DNA of 64,000 nucleotides from Aphanomyces cochlioides (lineage: Eukaryota > Oomycota > Saprolegniomycetes > Saprolegniales > Verrucalvaceae): positions 682,001 through 746,000 of the forward strand of contig JAHQRK010000018.1 of NCBI GenBank assembly GCA_019828595.1, given 5' to 3'. Both the position numbers and the translations under genes were made by a program. Within the stretch, counting starts at the first letter, position 1. Each line of letters begins with the position of its first letter. Of the stretch, positions 42,333 to 54,100 are shown piece by piece. A model generated the notes under the pieces. The model saw only the letters and a list, made by a program, of their open reading frames with translations. It was not told the DNA's origin and searched no databases.

Positions 42333-43423
42333 ATGGACGATCATGGCGGTCGTCTTGGCATCGTAATCGAAGACATCGTTGCCTTCTTGCCTCCATCGGG
42401 TCGATCGCAGTGCGCGGCAACTTGCAAACTCTGGCGAGGGCTTCTACTTACACCAAAGATTACACCAGTAGTGCGGCAGCCTTCGGCAAGAAACATCATT
42501 GACACAATCTGGCGGGTAATGTGTACGCTGGTGATAGTGTCGCGACGATCTGTTAGACTCGTCGCAGCAAGAAGAAGAAAGACAATCTACCCCGCCATGC
42601 CGCTGAAACATTGGGCTGTGATCTCTTCTTCGTTGTGAGTGGCATCCGTTTGTCCTGCCTGGTCGACTGTGTGTCATTGCATCCATCCAAAGTTGTGATG
42701 CTCTTGAGTGCACTACGCGAGGTTCGTCGTCCAATTCTTCCATGATGCTCATTCCACGACGTAGCTCCATCCTGAATTCCAACATGTGCATGCCCTCGTC
42801 CTGGGCGACGATGTCTTTTTCATCCATCGAGTGCGCTTTGTGCAAGCCAAGCTGTATGACATGACATGCCAAGTGCGCAACTTGCTCCTCGTCGACGTCA
42901 CAAAAGTCCATGCCGACTCTCGGCCGCAAGTATTTCTTCCTGAGGCTCTCGTTTATTTCATGTCTTTGTGTAGTGTTTCCTCGACGATGGAAGGATGGCA
43001 TCGTTCCTGGCATCTCTTGTCCATGCACTGATGGGATCGAACGACAACGCCAAGATTCATTTTCTCGACGATCTCATGCACGACATCGCATGGCTCTCAT
43101 CGACGGCCATCGCTGGTTTGCTTCTCAACTATCCTGTCATCTATTCCTTTCGAGATGTCCATCACACCGAGTCGAATTCACTGGCGATGCAACCTCTGAA
43201 CGTTGTTGACGTCGAGACCAACGACATTTCCACCAGGTACGCTCATCATCATGCTCATCCACATCTCGGTCGTAGTCCCATGACCTTGCTCCGATTCTCC
43301 GTTCCCGTCGCTCTCATCCCGCATGCGTCATATCTAGCTCTCATTCGAGCTCGCTGTCGTCTCCAGTACGTTGGTTGCGAGGTCGACGTGACGACATCGA
43401 CGTTGTCGTCCGTCGCATTGTGA
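42333..43423 (+). CDS. F-box-like protein with unknown C-terminal domain, 307 aa
   Basis: Five exons: 42333-42515, 42557-42721, 42765-42929, 42974-43236 and 43276-43423 (introns 39-44 nt, all in phase). The N-terminus has IEDIVAFLPPSGRSQCAATC followed by KLWRGLL, resembling an F-box. A Lys-rich linker (SKKKKDN) leads to a globular part (LFFVVSGIRLSCLVDCVSLH, LNYPVIYSF, LLRFSVPVALIPHASYLAL). The YPVIYSF and FSVPVALI strings recall the UPF0739/DUF4504 (C1orf74) family, but I am not certain. If real, it is an unusual F-box fusion, possibly an SCF adaptor. The fourth intron is a multiple of three and lacks stops, so retention would still translate. Confidence 0.6.
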
Positions 43424-43474
43424 AATCCAAGACAAGAGCGCTTGAACTAAAGTCATTGGCATCATTACCGACAC

Positions 43475-46024
43475 TTAAAGCCGCTCAAATACGATGATCA
43501 TTTCGCAATGCTCCGTGTGAGGAAACATGTCGACTGGCGCTGCATAGACGGGTTTGAATGCTGTGCCCTTGAGGTTGCTCGTCTCGGGACCGCACAAAGT
43601 CGCGGCGTTCTACAAATCAGGTTAGCCAAGGTACTGCCCGTGGAATGTTTTTACCTCGACGAGTGAGCCAGTCGGGTTGCAACTTACGTACACGATACGC
43701 GTCACGGGCTTGAATTCACGAAGAGCGCGGAGCACTTTAATGTGCAAGCCAGCGCGCGGTGGATCCACGACAGCGACAGCTCGCTCCAAAAGAAGATCAG
43801 CACCTTCGCGCTTCGTTCGCAACAGATCCTTCATCACATCCTCGGCCTTGGCGTTGACAAACGTTGCGTTTGTGATCGAATTGAGCGATGCATTGACGGC
43901 GGCGTCATCGGTGGCAGCCTTGCAAAGCTCGACGCCGACAATTTTACCCGCCGTGCCAGCCATGCAGAGCCCAATGGTACCCGTGCCGCAGCAGACGTCG
44001 TAAATTTGCGTCTTGGCGTCAGGGGCGGCAAACCGCTGGACGAGCGAGTACAACACTTCAGCTCCTGGCGTGTTGACTTGGAAGAACGCATTCGCCGAGA
44101 TGCGGAAACGGAGGCCAAGCAGTTCCTCTTCAATCTGTGTTTCTCCGTAGACGTGTTCGACGGGATGGTCTTCCTCTGGCGCCGACACACCGGTGTACTC
44201 TTGGACAAACATGGACGCAATCGTGTGCTTGGACGTCAAGGCATTGACCAAGTCGGCCTTGGCAGCAGTCCACGTCTCGGCGTCAATGCCGGCAGGATTC
44301 ACTTGGACACAAACCATGACTTGCTTCGTGGCGACGCTCGCTCGAATCGTCAGCAAGCGCCAAACGCCTTCGTGTGTCAAGACGTCGTACACGGGCAGCG
44401 CGCTAGCCGTCAAGAAAGTCTACCAAGGAAGTCAGTTCTGTCCATGACATGAGCACGACAGACCTGAAAAGTCGCCACAATGGCTTTCATGACGTCAGGG
44501 ACGTTGATGCATTCGTCAGGTGCGCCGACGGACACGAGGCCATTCTTGAATGTGCCGTAGCGAAAGCCAACAATCGGCAGACGCGCATCGTCATAGCCAC
44601 AGCTGAATTCGCATTTGTTGCGGTAGCCAGCCAAGACGGGCGACGGCGCAATTGGATTCATGGGACAGCAGAGTCCTAAGCAGTCGTGAACACGACGACA
44701 TGGAGAGAGCAAGGGGACACACCTTTGTGGGATGCAAATCCCGTGACTGAAGCTGCTCCAGCAGTCACTTCGTCGACTGGGCGAGTCGCTGTCGTCTCGC
44801 CATCATCGTTCAAAAAGATGATTTCGGTCGACGACTCGACCTGTCGGACGATCATCAACTTGGCATCGTGGGACGTCATGCCCTTGACATGCTCCCACGC
44901 AAATGGACATGCGGCGAATTCAAGCGCTTCCGTGGCGTCGGCCGACATGGGCGCACGCTGCCACGCGCCGGTAGCCAGAGCAGCATAGAAGTAACTCTGG
45001 TGCACTGTGATGGCGGTGGCTGGTGCGCTCAACGTAGCAAGAGCTTGCCACTCGACATTGTTGCGGCAGCCAAGAACGACACGCTTGAGGATCTACAAGA
45101 ATCAAGAACGTCAATAAAGATAGGTACAGTGATGGCAACCTGTCCGTCCGCGGTGGCGCAGACCAAGTGGCCGCGAAAGGATGCCATGGCCGTCACATTC
45201 CCTGGCGCGGAGCTCAACTTTGTCCATGCTGAAGTTTCAAAGTTGAAAATGTACAAATGTCCGTCCGAATTGGCCGCCACCAAGTCTGAAGCAAATGAGA
45301 TCAAACCCGTGAAGCCAGTAGCGTCGGCTTTCTTGACCCACGGCGCGTCTTCGATTTGAAGAGATTGCTCGTACAGCGAGTCGTTGGCAAGGAGGTACAG
45401 TGAGCCTGTACTGTCGAGCCACTTGGGGATCACCACATCTTTAGGACCGCCGACGATTTTATCGACCGAGTCGACCTTCTGTGCCTTTCGGAGTCGTTTC
45501 TGCTCGTCCGAAATTCGTTTCTGTTTGTCGGCATACTCTTTCCGCGTTTGGCGAACGATGCGGACGAGGACTTTCCTCATCGCGTCCTCTTTGCGCTCCA
45601 GTTGCTCTTCGTAGGGGACATTTCGCCATGGTGTGACGGAATCCATGACGGTCTTGGCCTCCGACGATGATTCGGTTGATTCTTGGATCGGTTTGAGACT
45701 GCGCTTGGGCAAGGCAGGTTTGACTTCGAGTTTTTCGCCGTTCGTCCACTCAATCTTGGCGAGCGTCTCAAGTGCCGCGTCGCGCTCTTCCTTGGTCTCG
45801 TAGACGATAAAGCCAAACGAAATCTTGGCCACCTTCTGGATCGACTTGTAGGTGTGGCTGTGTTGTCCTAAGACGACTTCCATGTCTTTCTTCTCCTTCC
45901 ACTTGCCAAAGTTCATCACAATCACTTTGCATTCGTCTTCCTTGGTCAATTGGCCAGCTGGCTCGTCATTCCCGTCGTCGGCTTTGCGCTTGTTGTTGCG
46001 GAAACCTTTCTTGGTCCTCGCCAT
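43475..46024 (-). CDS. TRMT2A: TRMT2A-type tRNA (uracil-5-)-methyltransferase with internal insertion
   Basis: Five exons: 45140-46024, 44723-45092, 44464-44675, 43655-44419 and 43475-43609 (introns 44-47 nt), giving 788 aa. Residues about 30-115 form an RRM-like domain. PWRNVPYEEQLERK (about 132-145) matches the TRMT2A linker. Residues about 190-418 are extra relative to human TRMT2A, with repeated beta-type blocks (WLDSTGSLYLLANDSLYEQS, VAANSDGHLYIFNFE, GHLVCATADGQ). The methyltransferase follows: YRNKCEFSCG, FFQVNT (601-606), CCGTGTIG (632-639, AdoMet), DPPR (708-711), catalytic Cys736 in SCNP and Glu780 in HCEM. The enzyme makes m5U54 in tRNA. The start at ATG 46024 (MARTKKGFRN) fits a basic nuclear-type N-terminus. 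Confidence 0.92.
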
Positions 46025-46449
46025 GGTTGCTTCAATCTCGCTTTTGACCAAGAGGTTTCATGCTTTCGTTGGTGCAAAAGTTGCTGAAAATTATTGAAAA
46101 TTCCCTTAAAAATGTTCAAAATTAGCGAATACAGAAAATAAATAATGGAAAAATATTGACCAATCATAGAATTGACAGGACTTGAAAGTGCTTGACGCTC
46201 GTTTCTCCGATCTAATAACTATGGAGAATGTACCACAGGCTTCTCCTATCTATCAGTCATATTTCTGTCTTCAGTGCGGTCAAGAGAGACCCGCACTTCT
46301 GGAAAAAGGCTCGAATCAATAATAAATAATTGTTATTGGCTAAAATTTGAAGGATTGATGAATTTTGGATTGGTCAAATTGATTAATTTTAAATTATTTG
46401 ATTGGTGAAATGTATTTTTGGGACCTCCTCCAGACAAAAGACCAGTGCC
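46025..46449. promoter_or_regulatory. AT-rich divergent promoter region
   Basis: About 425 bp separate the starts of TRMT2A (minus) and MMADHC (plus). The DNA is strongly AT-rich, with ATTGGTCAA/GATTGGTGAAA strings and AATTAATTTTAAATTATTT runs near 46370-46410. Both promoters must be here. No gene is seen. Confidence 0.45.
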
Positions 46450-47058
46450 ATGAGTCATGGAGAGGAAGAATCGGAGCCGGCTCCGCGCACTGGACGCGTG
46501 CCACGGCATGTAATGTTGCTCCCTCCAACAATGACGTCGAGTGGTCTCGAAGTTTCCGTGCACGAGTGTCCGCGAACGATGATGCGTGAATTAGTTCACG
46601 TGTTTCCAAACCATTTGAAAAAAGACAGCAACGTTCTGGGTGTCGTGACATGCCAGCATGCTTGCGTTGACCTCGCTCAATTTGGCGAAGAAGCTGACAC
46701 GGAAAAAGACCGTCTGCTGGAAAACTTTGTCAAATGGGCGCACGAGCTCAGTGCGGCCATCATTGCTGCTGGTCATTGGGCTGATTTCATTGACCCATGC
46801 TCTGGCCTTCCTGTAAGCCTGTCCACCGCAAGGATTGCATAGACTGACTCAACACCTGTCTAGATGCTTGCGCTCAACTCCAACAAGGTATACAGCGAAG
46901 TGGATGGCGTCGAAGTCTTGCTTCGGTACAGTTGCTTGTCTGCTGGCATGTGCAAAATACTCATTCATCCTGAATGGGGAGCCGCCGTCTACCCAGCATC
47001 GCTCTTTACCACTGCGCCGTATGACGTAGTGCATTCTATCATATCAAAGGAGTTCTAG
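46450..47058 (+). CDS. MMADHC: MMADHC (cobalamin trafficking protein CblD)
   Basis: Two exons, 46450-46812 and 46864-47058 (intron 51 nt), giving 185 aa. The string HWADFIDPCSGLP followed by NKVYSEVDGVEVLL, CKILIHPEWG and FTTAPYDVV matches the conserved MMADHC/CblD core. MMADHC works with MMACHC in the cytosol and steers cobalamin to methionine synthase or to mitochondrial methylmalonyl-CoA mutase. No mitochondrial presequence is evident (MSHGEEESEPAPRTG is acidic), suggesting a cytosolic form. The protein is shorter than human MMADHC (296 aa), lacking much of its N-terminal region. The start is the first ATG in frame with family similarity. Confidence 0.88.
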
Positions 47059-47218
47059 TTGATCTCTCTTGCCGTTCGAGTTGTCTTCAGTCTCGCGGTC
47101 GTTCGTTGACTTTGTTCGTGGAAGATCGCAAATATAATTTTTTGAAGTATCAATTGTATCAAATTTCAGAGTTCCCGGCCATCAAATTCCATTTTGAAAA
47201 AAGCGCCACAGACGAAAG

Positions 47219-49665
47219 ATGCGGCTGGAAATCGAAGGCCTCGAAGTTCTCTTTCCGTATCCGCGCGTGTATGCCGAGCAGGTCACATATATGCGTGAGC
47301 TTAAGAGAGCTCTGGACGCGAAGGGACATGCGATGCTTGAAATGCCGACAGGTACAGGGAAAACAGTCGCGTTGCTCTCTCTCGTCTTGTCCTATAAGGT
47401 GAGTGTTTTATCGGTGCCAACGAGATAATTCGTTGCCCGTAGTATGCACATCCACAAACGACAGGAAAGTTGATCTATTGTACTCGAACAGTCCCTGAAA
47501 TGTCGAAGTGTGTCGAAGAAATCAAACATGTGATGAAATATCGTGCCGAAATTTTGGGCGAGCAAGCCACCAGTATCACGGCTGTCTGCTTGAGTTCTCG
47601 TCGAAATATGTGTGTTCACCCACGGGTGATGAACCATCCAGATGGTGAAACTGTTGATGGTCAATGCCGCCAGTTGACGGCCTCGTGGGTCCGCAATCGT
47701 GCCCAAACTGGCGCGAACGTTGAAACATGCAACTTTTTCGAAAACTATGAACGCAGATCCATGGATGAGCGTGTACTAGAGACTGGCGTCTACACATTGG
47801 ATGATCTCAAGGCCCTTGGAACACAAAAGGGTTGGTGTCCCTACTTTATGACACGACATGCAATTGCCACAGCTGACGTTGTTGTGTACAACTACCAGTA
47901 TATGCTTGATCCCAAAGTATCTCAAATGGTTTCGCGATCCCTTGAGCGCGATTGCATTGTTGTGTTTGACGAAGCCCACAACATTGATAACGTCTGCATC
48001 GAAGCTTTGAGTGTGACGTTAAACCGACGAGCTCTTGACCGAGCCTCACGTAATCTCACCACTATTAGGTGCGCCACCAAATATATTGTTGTTGACATTA
48101 CTTGGTAGTACTACCGTGAGCCGCATGAAGCAAGCAGATAAAGCAAGGCTTGATGCCGAATATCGCAGATTGGTTGAAGGCTTGCGATCGAGTGGAACTG
48201 TTGTTGGTGTCTCAGAGGCCAGTGACTTAGTTCAGGCAAATCCAGTCCTACCCTCTGACATCCTGGAAGAGGCTATACCAGGTATTTATGCTCTACTTTG
48301 CTCATAACATCACGTGTCGACAGGCAATATTCGCAGAGCTGAACATTTTCTCGCATTCATGCGTCGTGTTATTGAATATTTGCGAACACGCATCAAAGTT
48401 CGCCAAGTGGAATCAGAAACACCTGCAGCATTTCTGCATGCCATGCAAGTGGCTATTTCTGTCGATGTGAAGCCGATGAAGTTTTGTTACTCTCGGTTGA
48501 ATTCTTTGATGCGAACTTTGGAGATAACAAATTTGGAAGAGTACAATCCACTTTCTGAAGTGGCCAATTTTGCCACTCTGGTCGCCACATACGCAGAAGG
48601 CTTCATGCTAATTCTCGAACCGACTGATGAATTCAACCAGCCACAACCAATTCTGCAACTTGCATGTCTGGACGCGTCACTCGCCATGCGTCCTGTCTTC
48701 GAACGGTACTACGCAAACTTCAATTTTTCTAAGTTGGTTTTAGATTTTCCACAGTCGTGCTTACTTCCGGCACACTATCGCCAATTGATTTGTACCCTCG
48801 ACTGCTCAATTTCTCTCCTGTCGTGCGAGAATCTCTTCCCATGTCCGTGTACCGGTCCTGCATTTGTCCGCTCGTTATTACACGTGGAAGTGATCAGATG
48901 CCAGTGAGCACAAAGTTTGATCTTCGTGACGACTTGTCTGTTGTCCGCAATTACGGTGGATTACTCCTCGAAATGGCAGCTTGCGTCCCCGATGGCATGG
49001 TCTGCTTCTTTCCTTCCTACTTGTACATGGAAAATATTATTCAGCAATGGGATGTTCTCGGAGTGCTCAAGAAGGTGCTCACCCACAAGCTCATCTTTAT
49101 CGAAACAAAAGATATTGTCGAAACAACGCTAGCTCTTGACAACTACAAGCGAGCATGCGATATTGGCCGTGGGGCTGTCTTTTTGTCCGTTGCGCGCGGT
49201 AAAGTGGCCGAAGGTATCGATTTTGATCGGCACTACGGTCGGGCAGTGCTTCTCTTTGGTATTCCCTTCCAGTACACACTCTCAAACGTTCTTCGAGCCC
49301 GTCTTGAATACCTTCGGTACACCCATCACATCAAAGAAGGCGATTTTCTCACATTTGATGCCCTTCGCCAAGCTGCACAATGTGCAGGTCGCGTCATTCG
49401 AAGCAAAGCCGATTATGGTATCATAGTCTTTGCTGATTCACGGTACAACCGTCATGACAAGCGATCCAAGCTTCCGCCGTGGATTAACCAGTTTTTGCTG
49501 GAATCCCATTTGAATTTGAGCGTCGACATGGCTGTCTTCATGTCGAAGAAGTACTTGAGCCTAATGGCCCAACCGCTTGACACTTCAGCTGCGACGATGA
49601 ACAACATATTGCTTGACGAAACCGCGGTCGACAAACTGCTTCACAAGAAACCTCGTCTTGAGTAA
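47219..49665 (+). CDS. ERCC2: XPD/ERCC2 DNA helicase (TFIIH subunit)
   Basis: Five exons: 47219-47398, 47443-48068, 48109-48281, 48324-48705 and 48744-49665 (introns 38-44 nt). The product is 760 aa, the length usual for XPD. Motif I is MPTGTGKT (42-49) and motif II DEAH (236-239). Cysteines 117, 135, 156 and 192 fit the four ligands of the iron-sulfur cluster. [31 protein letters not shown] and [13 protein letters not shown] are the conserved later helicase motifs. XPD is the 5'-3' helicase of TFIIH, needed for nucleotide excision repair and structurally for transcription initiation. The frame closes cleanly at every junction, so the model is firm. Location: nucleus. Confidence 0.97.
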
Positions 49666-49694
49666 ATCGACTAAGTTGTTCTATTCTACGTAGA

Positions 49695-50936
49695 TTATTC
49701 CATTGGGATTGCCATCGCCGCTGAATGCCATCCTCCAAAGGCAATGTCAAAGACAAAGAATCGCGCCAACCCTCGGACAATCTTGACCGGATTCACAAAC
49801 GGATGGTTCTCATCGTCGATGCCAAGTCCAAGAGCACAGGATCCATTGCCCCATGTCCACACTTGACCATTCTGGAGGAGCAAGCCCGCATGACGATCCC
49901 CATGGGCAACTTTGGCCAGTGGCATTTGATCAAACCGCGGTAGTTTTGGAGGTGTGCATTCCTCTCGACGGCTCATGTTGTATGTGCGAATGACGCCGGT
50001 CGTTGGGTTGGAGAAGGACACTTCATGGAGCCCTGCTACAACTTGTGTGACTCCAATTACCTCCACCATCATGGCGGCACTTTGTGGCGCGGTGTCTCCA
50101 ACCTCAAACCACACAAGCGCACGTCCTGAGCGCGTCGCGGCTGCTGTAAAGCCATATCCAACGGCAACTTGCACGACAGGATCCGACTCGACGACGTGAA
50201 AAGAACGCGGCAGTGTGGATTGGATGTCATTCATTTGGCAAGTCGCCACAGTGCCGTCAGTGAATAAGACGGCAATGTGGTGCCAACCAGCCGCAATCTG
50301 GCGCACCATGACAGAAGTAGTAAGCTGGATGACTTGGAAGCGCTGCTTGTCATGATGGATCCAGACATAGCCTTTGCCGTGGATGCTGACGGCGCAGCCA
50401 AAGTTTCGTCCACTTGAGACAGCGACACAAGCTTCGTTGAGAGGAATTTGAGCACCCATCGTCACGGAGGATTGCTCGTCTAGTCGCCCCCAGAACCACA
50501 CAGAGCCACGGTGGGTGAGAGCATGCATGCCGTAGCGTGAACACGAGACAGCCTTGATGCGACCGAGATCTTGCGTTTCAATGCGCGTCGGGGTCACAAT
50601 ATTCCGCCATGCGTTTCCTTCTTGGCGCAAACGACCGCCGTGAATGACTCCCCATGTGAGCACGATTGGCGAGTAGAGCTTTCGGTAGTGAGAGCGCCAG
50701 TCTGTGGATCGAGGAAAGACCGACGTTGCATTCACGCCAAAGTCTCGCGTGCAGAGGAAACGCCACAGACGCAAGTCGCCCTGAAATGGTGAGCGCCATG
50801 CCGTCGACGTAGATGCAAGACGAATGAGCGACAAGACGTCAAGTTGCGTCGCAATTGCCGTCTTCACTTCGCGAGCTAGACTCGAGAAGACATCCAACGA
50901 TGTCCATCGGTCGGCCATCTCCAGACAATTCTGCAT
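49695..50936 (-). CDS. F-box/RCC1-repeat protein, 413 aa
   Basis: A single exon; ATG 50936 is used, and ATG 50918 is seven codons in. Residues about 20-75 are F-box-like (LAREVKTAIATQLDVLSLIR, then STAWRSPFQGDLRLWRFLC). The rest has RCC1-type beta-propeller units, clearest in VSCSRYGMHALTHRGSVWFW, AVSSGRNFGCAVSIHGKGYV, VAHGDRHAGLLLQNGQVWTW and FGGWHSAAMAI. The architecture matches SAF1-like F-box proteins of fungi, which recruit substrates to SCF ubiquitin ligases. The stop is 30 bp from the convergent XPD stop. Confidence 0.85.
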   Translation of the reverse strand: MQNCLEMADRWTSLDVFSSLAREVKTAIATQLDVLSLIRLASTSTAWRSPFQGDLRLWRFLCTRDFGVNATSVFPRSTDWRSHYRKLYSPIVLTWGVIHGGRLRQEGNAWRNIVTPTRIETQDLGRIKAVSCSRYGMHALTHRGSVWFWGRLDEQSSVTMGAQIPLNEACVAVSSGRNFGCAVSIHGKGYVWIHHDKQRFQVIQLTTSVMVRQIAAGWHHIAVLFTDGTVATCQMNDIQSTLPRSFHVVESDPVVQVAVGYGFTAAATRSGRALVWFEVGDTAPQSAAMMVEVIGVTQVVAGLHEVSFSNPTTGVIRTYNMSRREECTPPKLPRFDQMPLAKVAHGDRHAGLLLQNGQVWTWGNGSCALGLGIDDENHPFVNPVKIVRGLARFFVFDIAFGGWHSAAMAIPME

Positions 50937-51147
50937 TAAGTGCGCGTCCTGCCGAGTACGAATGATGAAAGGGACATCTCAGCCTGGGGAGGAGAAAGTT
51001 GCCGCGTTCATCGGCGAAGATCGCGCATGCAATCCACTGGACCACGAAGTTTCACAAGTTTGAAATGTCTACTTCGCAATTCGTTTGCGCTGGCAACCAA
51101 TCAAAATACGACATTTCACGAACAGACGACGATTCCAAATTACAGAC

Positions 51148-54100
51148 CTATATCTTTGGCAAATGACCTGCAGCTTCGTCCGTCGACTTGGTCGCGTGCT
51201 TTCCATTGAGCGCAAAGGAAGATACATTTCTCGACGACTGGCCTGCAGCTCTCAATGCGTGGCTTTTGAGACTCCGCCCTGGCAATTTGTGGCTGGCCTT
51301 GCTTGGTTTGCGCACCTCTTCCTTGTCGTCCTCAGCGTCGTTGGATCGACGTCCAGGCGTGCTTGGTGTGCCAAGGATATGCCGTCCAGACGAACTGTTT
51401 CCCCGGCCGATAGACTTTGGTCGTGGCGTCAGGAGGGCATCAAGCTCGTCGATTTCAAGCGTGGCGTCAACTGATGGCTCTGGACCGTTCTCGGCGACTG
51501 TATCGACCAGGTTCAAGATGGAGTCCATGGTCATGATCGTCTTTGGGGGCGGTAGATTCAAGCGGCTCTTCTCCTGGCTAACTTGAAGGATCTGGAACGA
51601 TCCAAAGAGCGCGTCCTTGATCTGGATGCGAAATTCAGTATGTCTTTGCGGCAGCACGTTCATGAAATGAATCGGCGACTTGGGAATCAGCGTCACAGGA
51701 TCAATCGGCGCGTCTTGAAGCTGCCATGCGACTGGAATCTGCGTGAGCAAGCGAGTTGCTTTGGCCCCTGGCAAAAAGTCTGTCTGAAGCCTTGGAATAT
51801 TCAGCAGAGGCGGCATCGCAGTCGCGATCTTTTCGGCGCGTTGCATCGTCAGTGGGTCCATGTCCAGCATGGAAACCATCGTATGGACAAGACCTTTGTG
51901 GTATTGTTCAATTTCGTGGCGGTCAGCTTCCGACAGGTCGCTGTTAATATGAGCGAGCGCCACGGCGCAAATCTGCTTCTCCTCCGTCGTCAAGAGCTTG
52001 GCGAGCTTGATGAGAAGCGGCAGCACGCCTGAACGACGCACTTGCCGTTGAAAGTCACGATTCCGTGCTGCTGTCATGTTGTGAAGAAGAAGGACGACGT
52101 TGCGGCACGTTTCCTTCTCTCCATGGAACGCTAATGCAATGGCTAGAGGCATGTGTCGTTGATCTGCCACCATGGCTGGAATTGCGCTCGGGACTGTCGA
52201 CAGAGTCCGAAGGATCATGGAGCATCGCTCCGCAATATCCGACGCTATCTTTGGTCCCGTGGAGGCGTCGTATGACAGCGGCACGGCGGCGTTGATAATA
52301 TCAAAGACGCCATCGCGAACGATCTGCGGCGCCGCGGGAGCATCATGAGCAAGGCGGCACAGCGACGTAATACAGTGAGAAATCGTCGCGTCGTCAGTGC
52401 CAGCGTGACTACAAGCGAGATGCAATGCTTGAACGACACCAGTTGCAACCAGCTGCGGGACAACGGCGGCATCTTCCGTCAGCATCGACACAATGCGAGC
52501 GTTGATGGCCGCCACAGTCGCGTACTCTGCGTGTTTCTTGAGCATATCGACCAAAATTTGGACGTAGTGGTGCTTGATGATCGTTGCGTGGTGTTTGGCA
52601 TGGAACGCCAAGTTGCAGAGGACTTTGGAGCACGTCTCGAGGATCTCTTGGTCTTCGCTCTCCCCCAAGACGCGGACGATCGCGGCAATGGTTTCCGCTT
52701 CCTCAATCTTGTCATGAAGAGCGGCAACGCACGACACGTTGCAAATCGCATGAAGCGCAAAGAGGCATTGGTATTTATCCTTGGAGTTGGTCATTTTCAA
52801 GAGAAGTTCAAGCGCTGCTGGTGTGGCGAGGCCGTCACAATTGACCGGGACGCCCGACAGCGACGACAGCACCGAGGCGCCGTACCGCATGCAGTCGACG
52901 TCGCCTTGGTCGCAGAGCACGAGGACGGCATTGAGTCCACCGCCTTCCATGAGTTTGGCTTCGAGACCTCCATGCAAAGCAACGTTGGTCAGACAAGCAG
53001 CAAGCCGTCGGCGGTTCTCAACGTGGTTGAATTCGCTGTCGCACATCTTTGCGATGACATGGGCGACGTTGATGTCCATGAGGACGCTCACCATGGCGTC
53101 GTCCGTGGACAAATTGTAGAGCGCCGTGACGCAAAGCGTTCGGATTTCAACGCTGTCAAGACGAGCGAGCTTGACGAGGGCATAGAGCACGCCGTCTTTG
53201 ATCATGTAGCTGCGGCAATCTTCGTGCGTGAGCAGGTTGAAGAGCACTCTGGCGCACACTTCCTTGGTCGAGTCGCTGTTGATTCGCAAGAGCGAATTCA
53301 CGATGAAATCCGTGATCGCGCCTTCTTTCCACATGTGGCGACTGCCTTTCACTCCACGCTCGCATGCCAGACCACACAGAGCGGCCGCGCAGTGAATCTG
53401 GACGTCTTCAATCCCAGATCGCATCATGACAGTCAGCGTTGGCGGCAAATCTGGCACTTTTGCCAGCATCTCGCGCATCCCAGACGTCGCAAGTTTCGAG
53501 AAGGAAATTGCACACACGAATGCAATTTCAGCGTGCGGCGTGTGCGACAACTCGATGAGCATGTTGACAAGCGTCGAGCCCGACGTCTGAAGCGCCGGCA
53601 CTGCTAAATTGCACAGCGCAGTGGAGCAGCACAACGTGAGCTCTCGGTGGTTGGCGCTGTTTGAGCCAAGGCGACGCACAAGTTTGAGCACGTCTTCGTC
53701 GAGCATGCGCTGGAGAAGATCGGAATTTGGACAGAACGCCATGTTGCAAATCGTGGCCGCAGCGCGAAGATTCGCATCGATGTTCTTGGATGGCTTGCGG
53801 AAGACAGTGCCTAGCGCTGTGATGCAGTTGGCGTTGATGAGGATCTCCGAGCTCGTGGTCAAGAAGGACAAGTTATAAAGACAGTCGAGGGCAAAAGCTT
53901 GGGCGACAGTCAGCGTCGGATCCTTTTCGTCTTTAGACGGTGGCGTCAGGAGCTCGACGATCGTCGCGAGAGTTTGTGGGGCGAGCAAGTACGGCGCCAT
54001 GTCGGCAAAGCATGACAAGTTGAAGAGCGCAACGGCGCAAAGATCGCGGGTCGTGGCGTCTGCAGCGAGCTTGACGACGCTGACGTGGACATCGTGCTGG

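Noticed and set aside
42444..43028. Minus-strand frame of 194 codons
   Set aside because: It overlaps the five-exon F-box-like gene on the plus strand, which has better splice sites and hydrophobic core pattern.
52345..53607. Plus-strand frame of 420 codons opposite ARM protein C
   Set aside because: It is antisense to conserved ARM repeats; no start or splice context.
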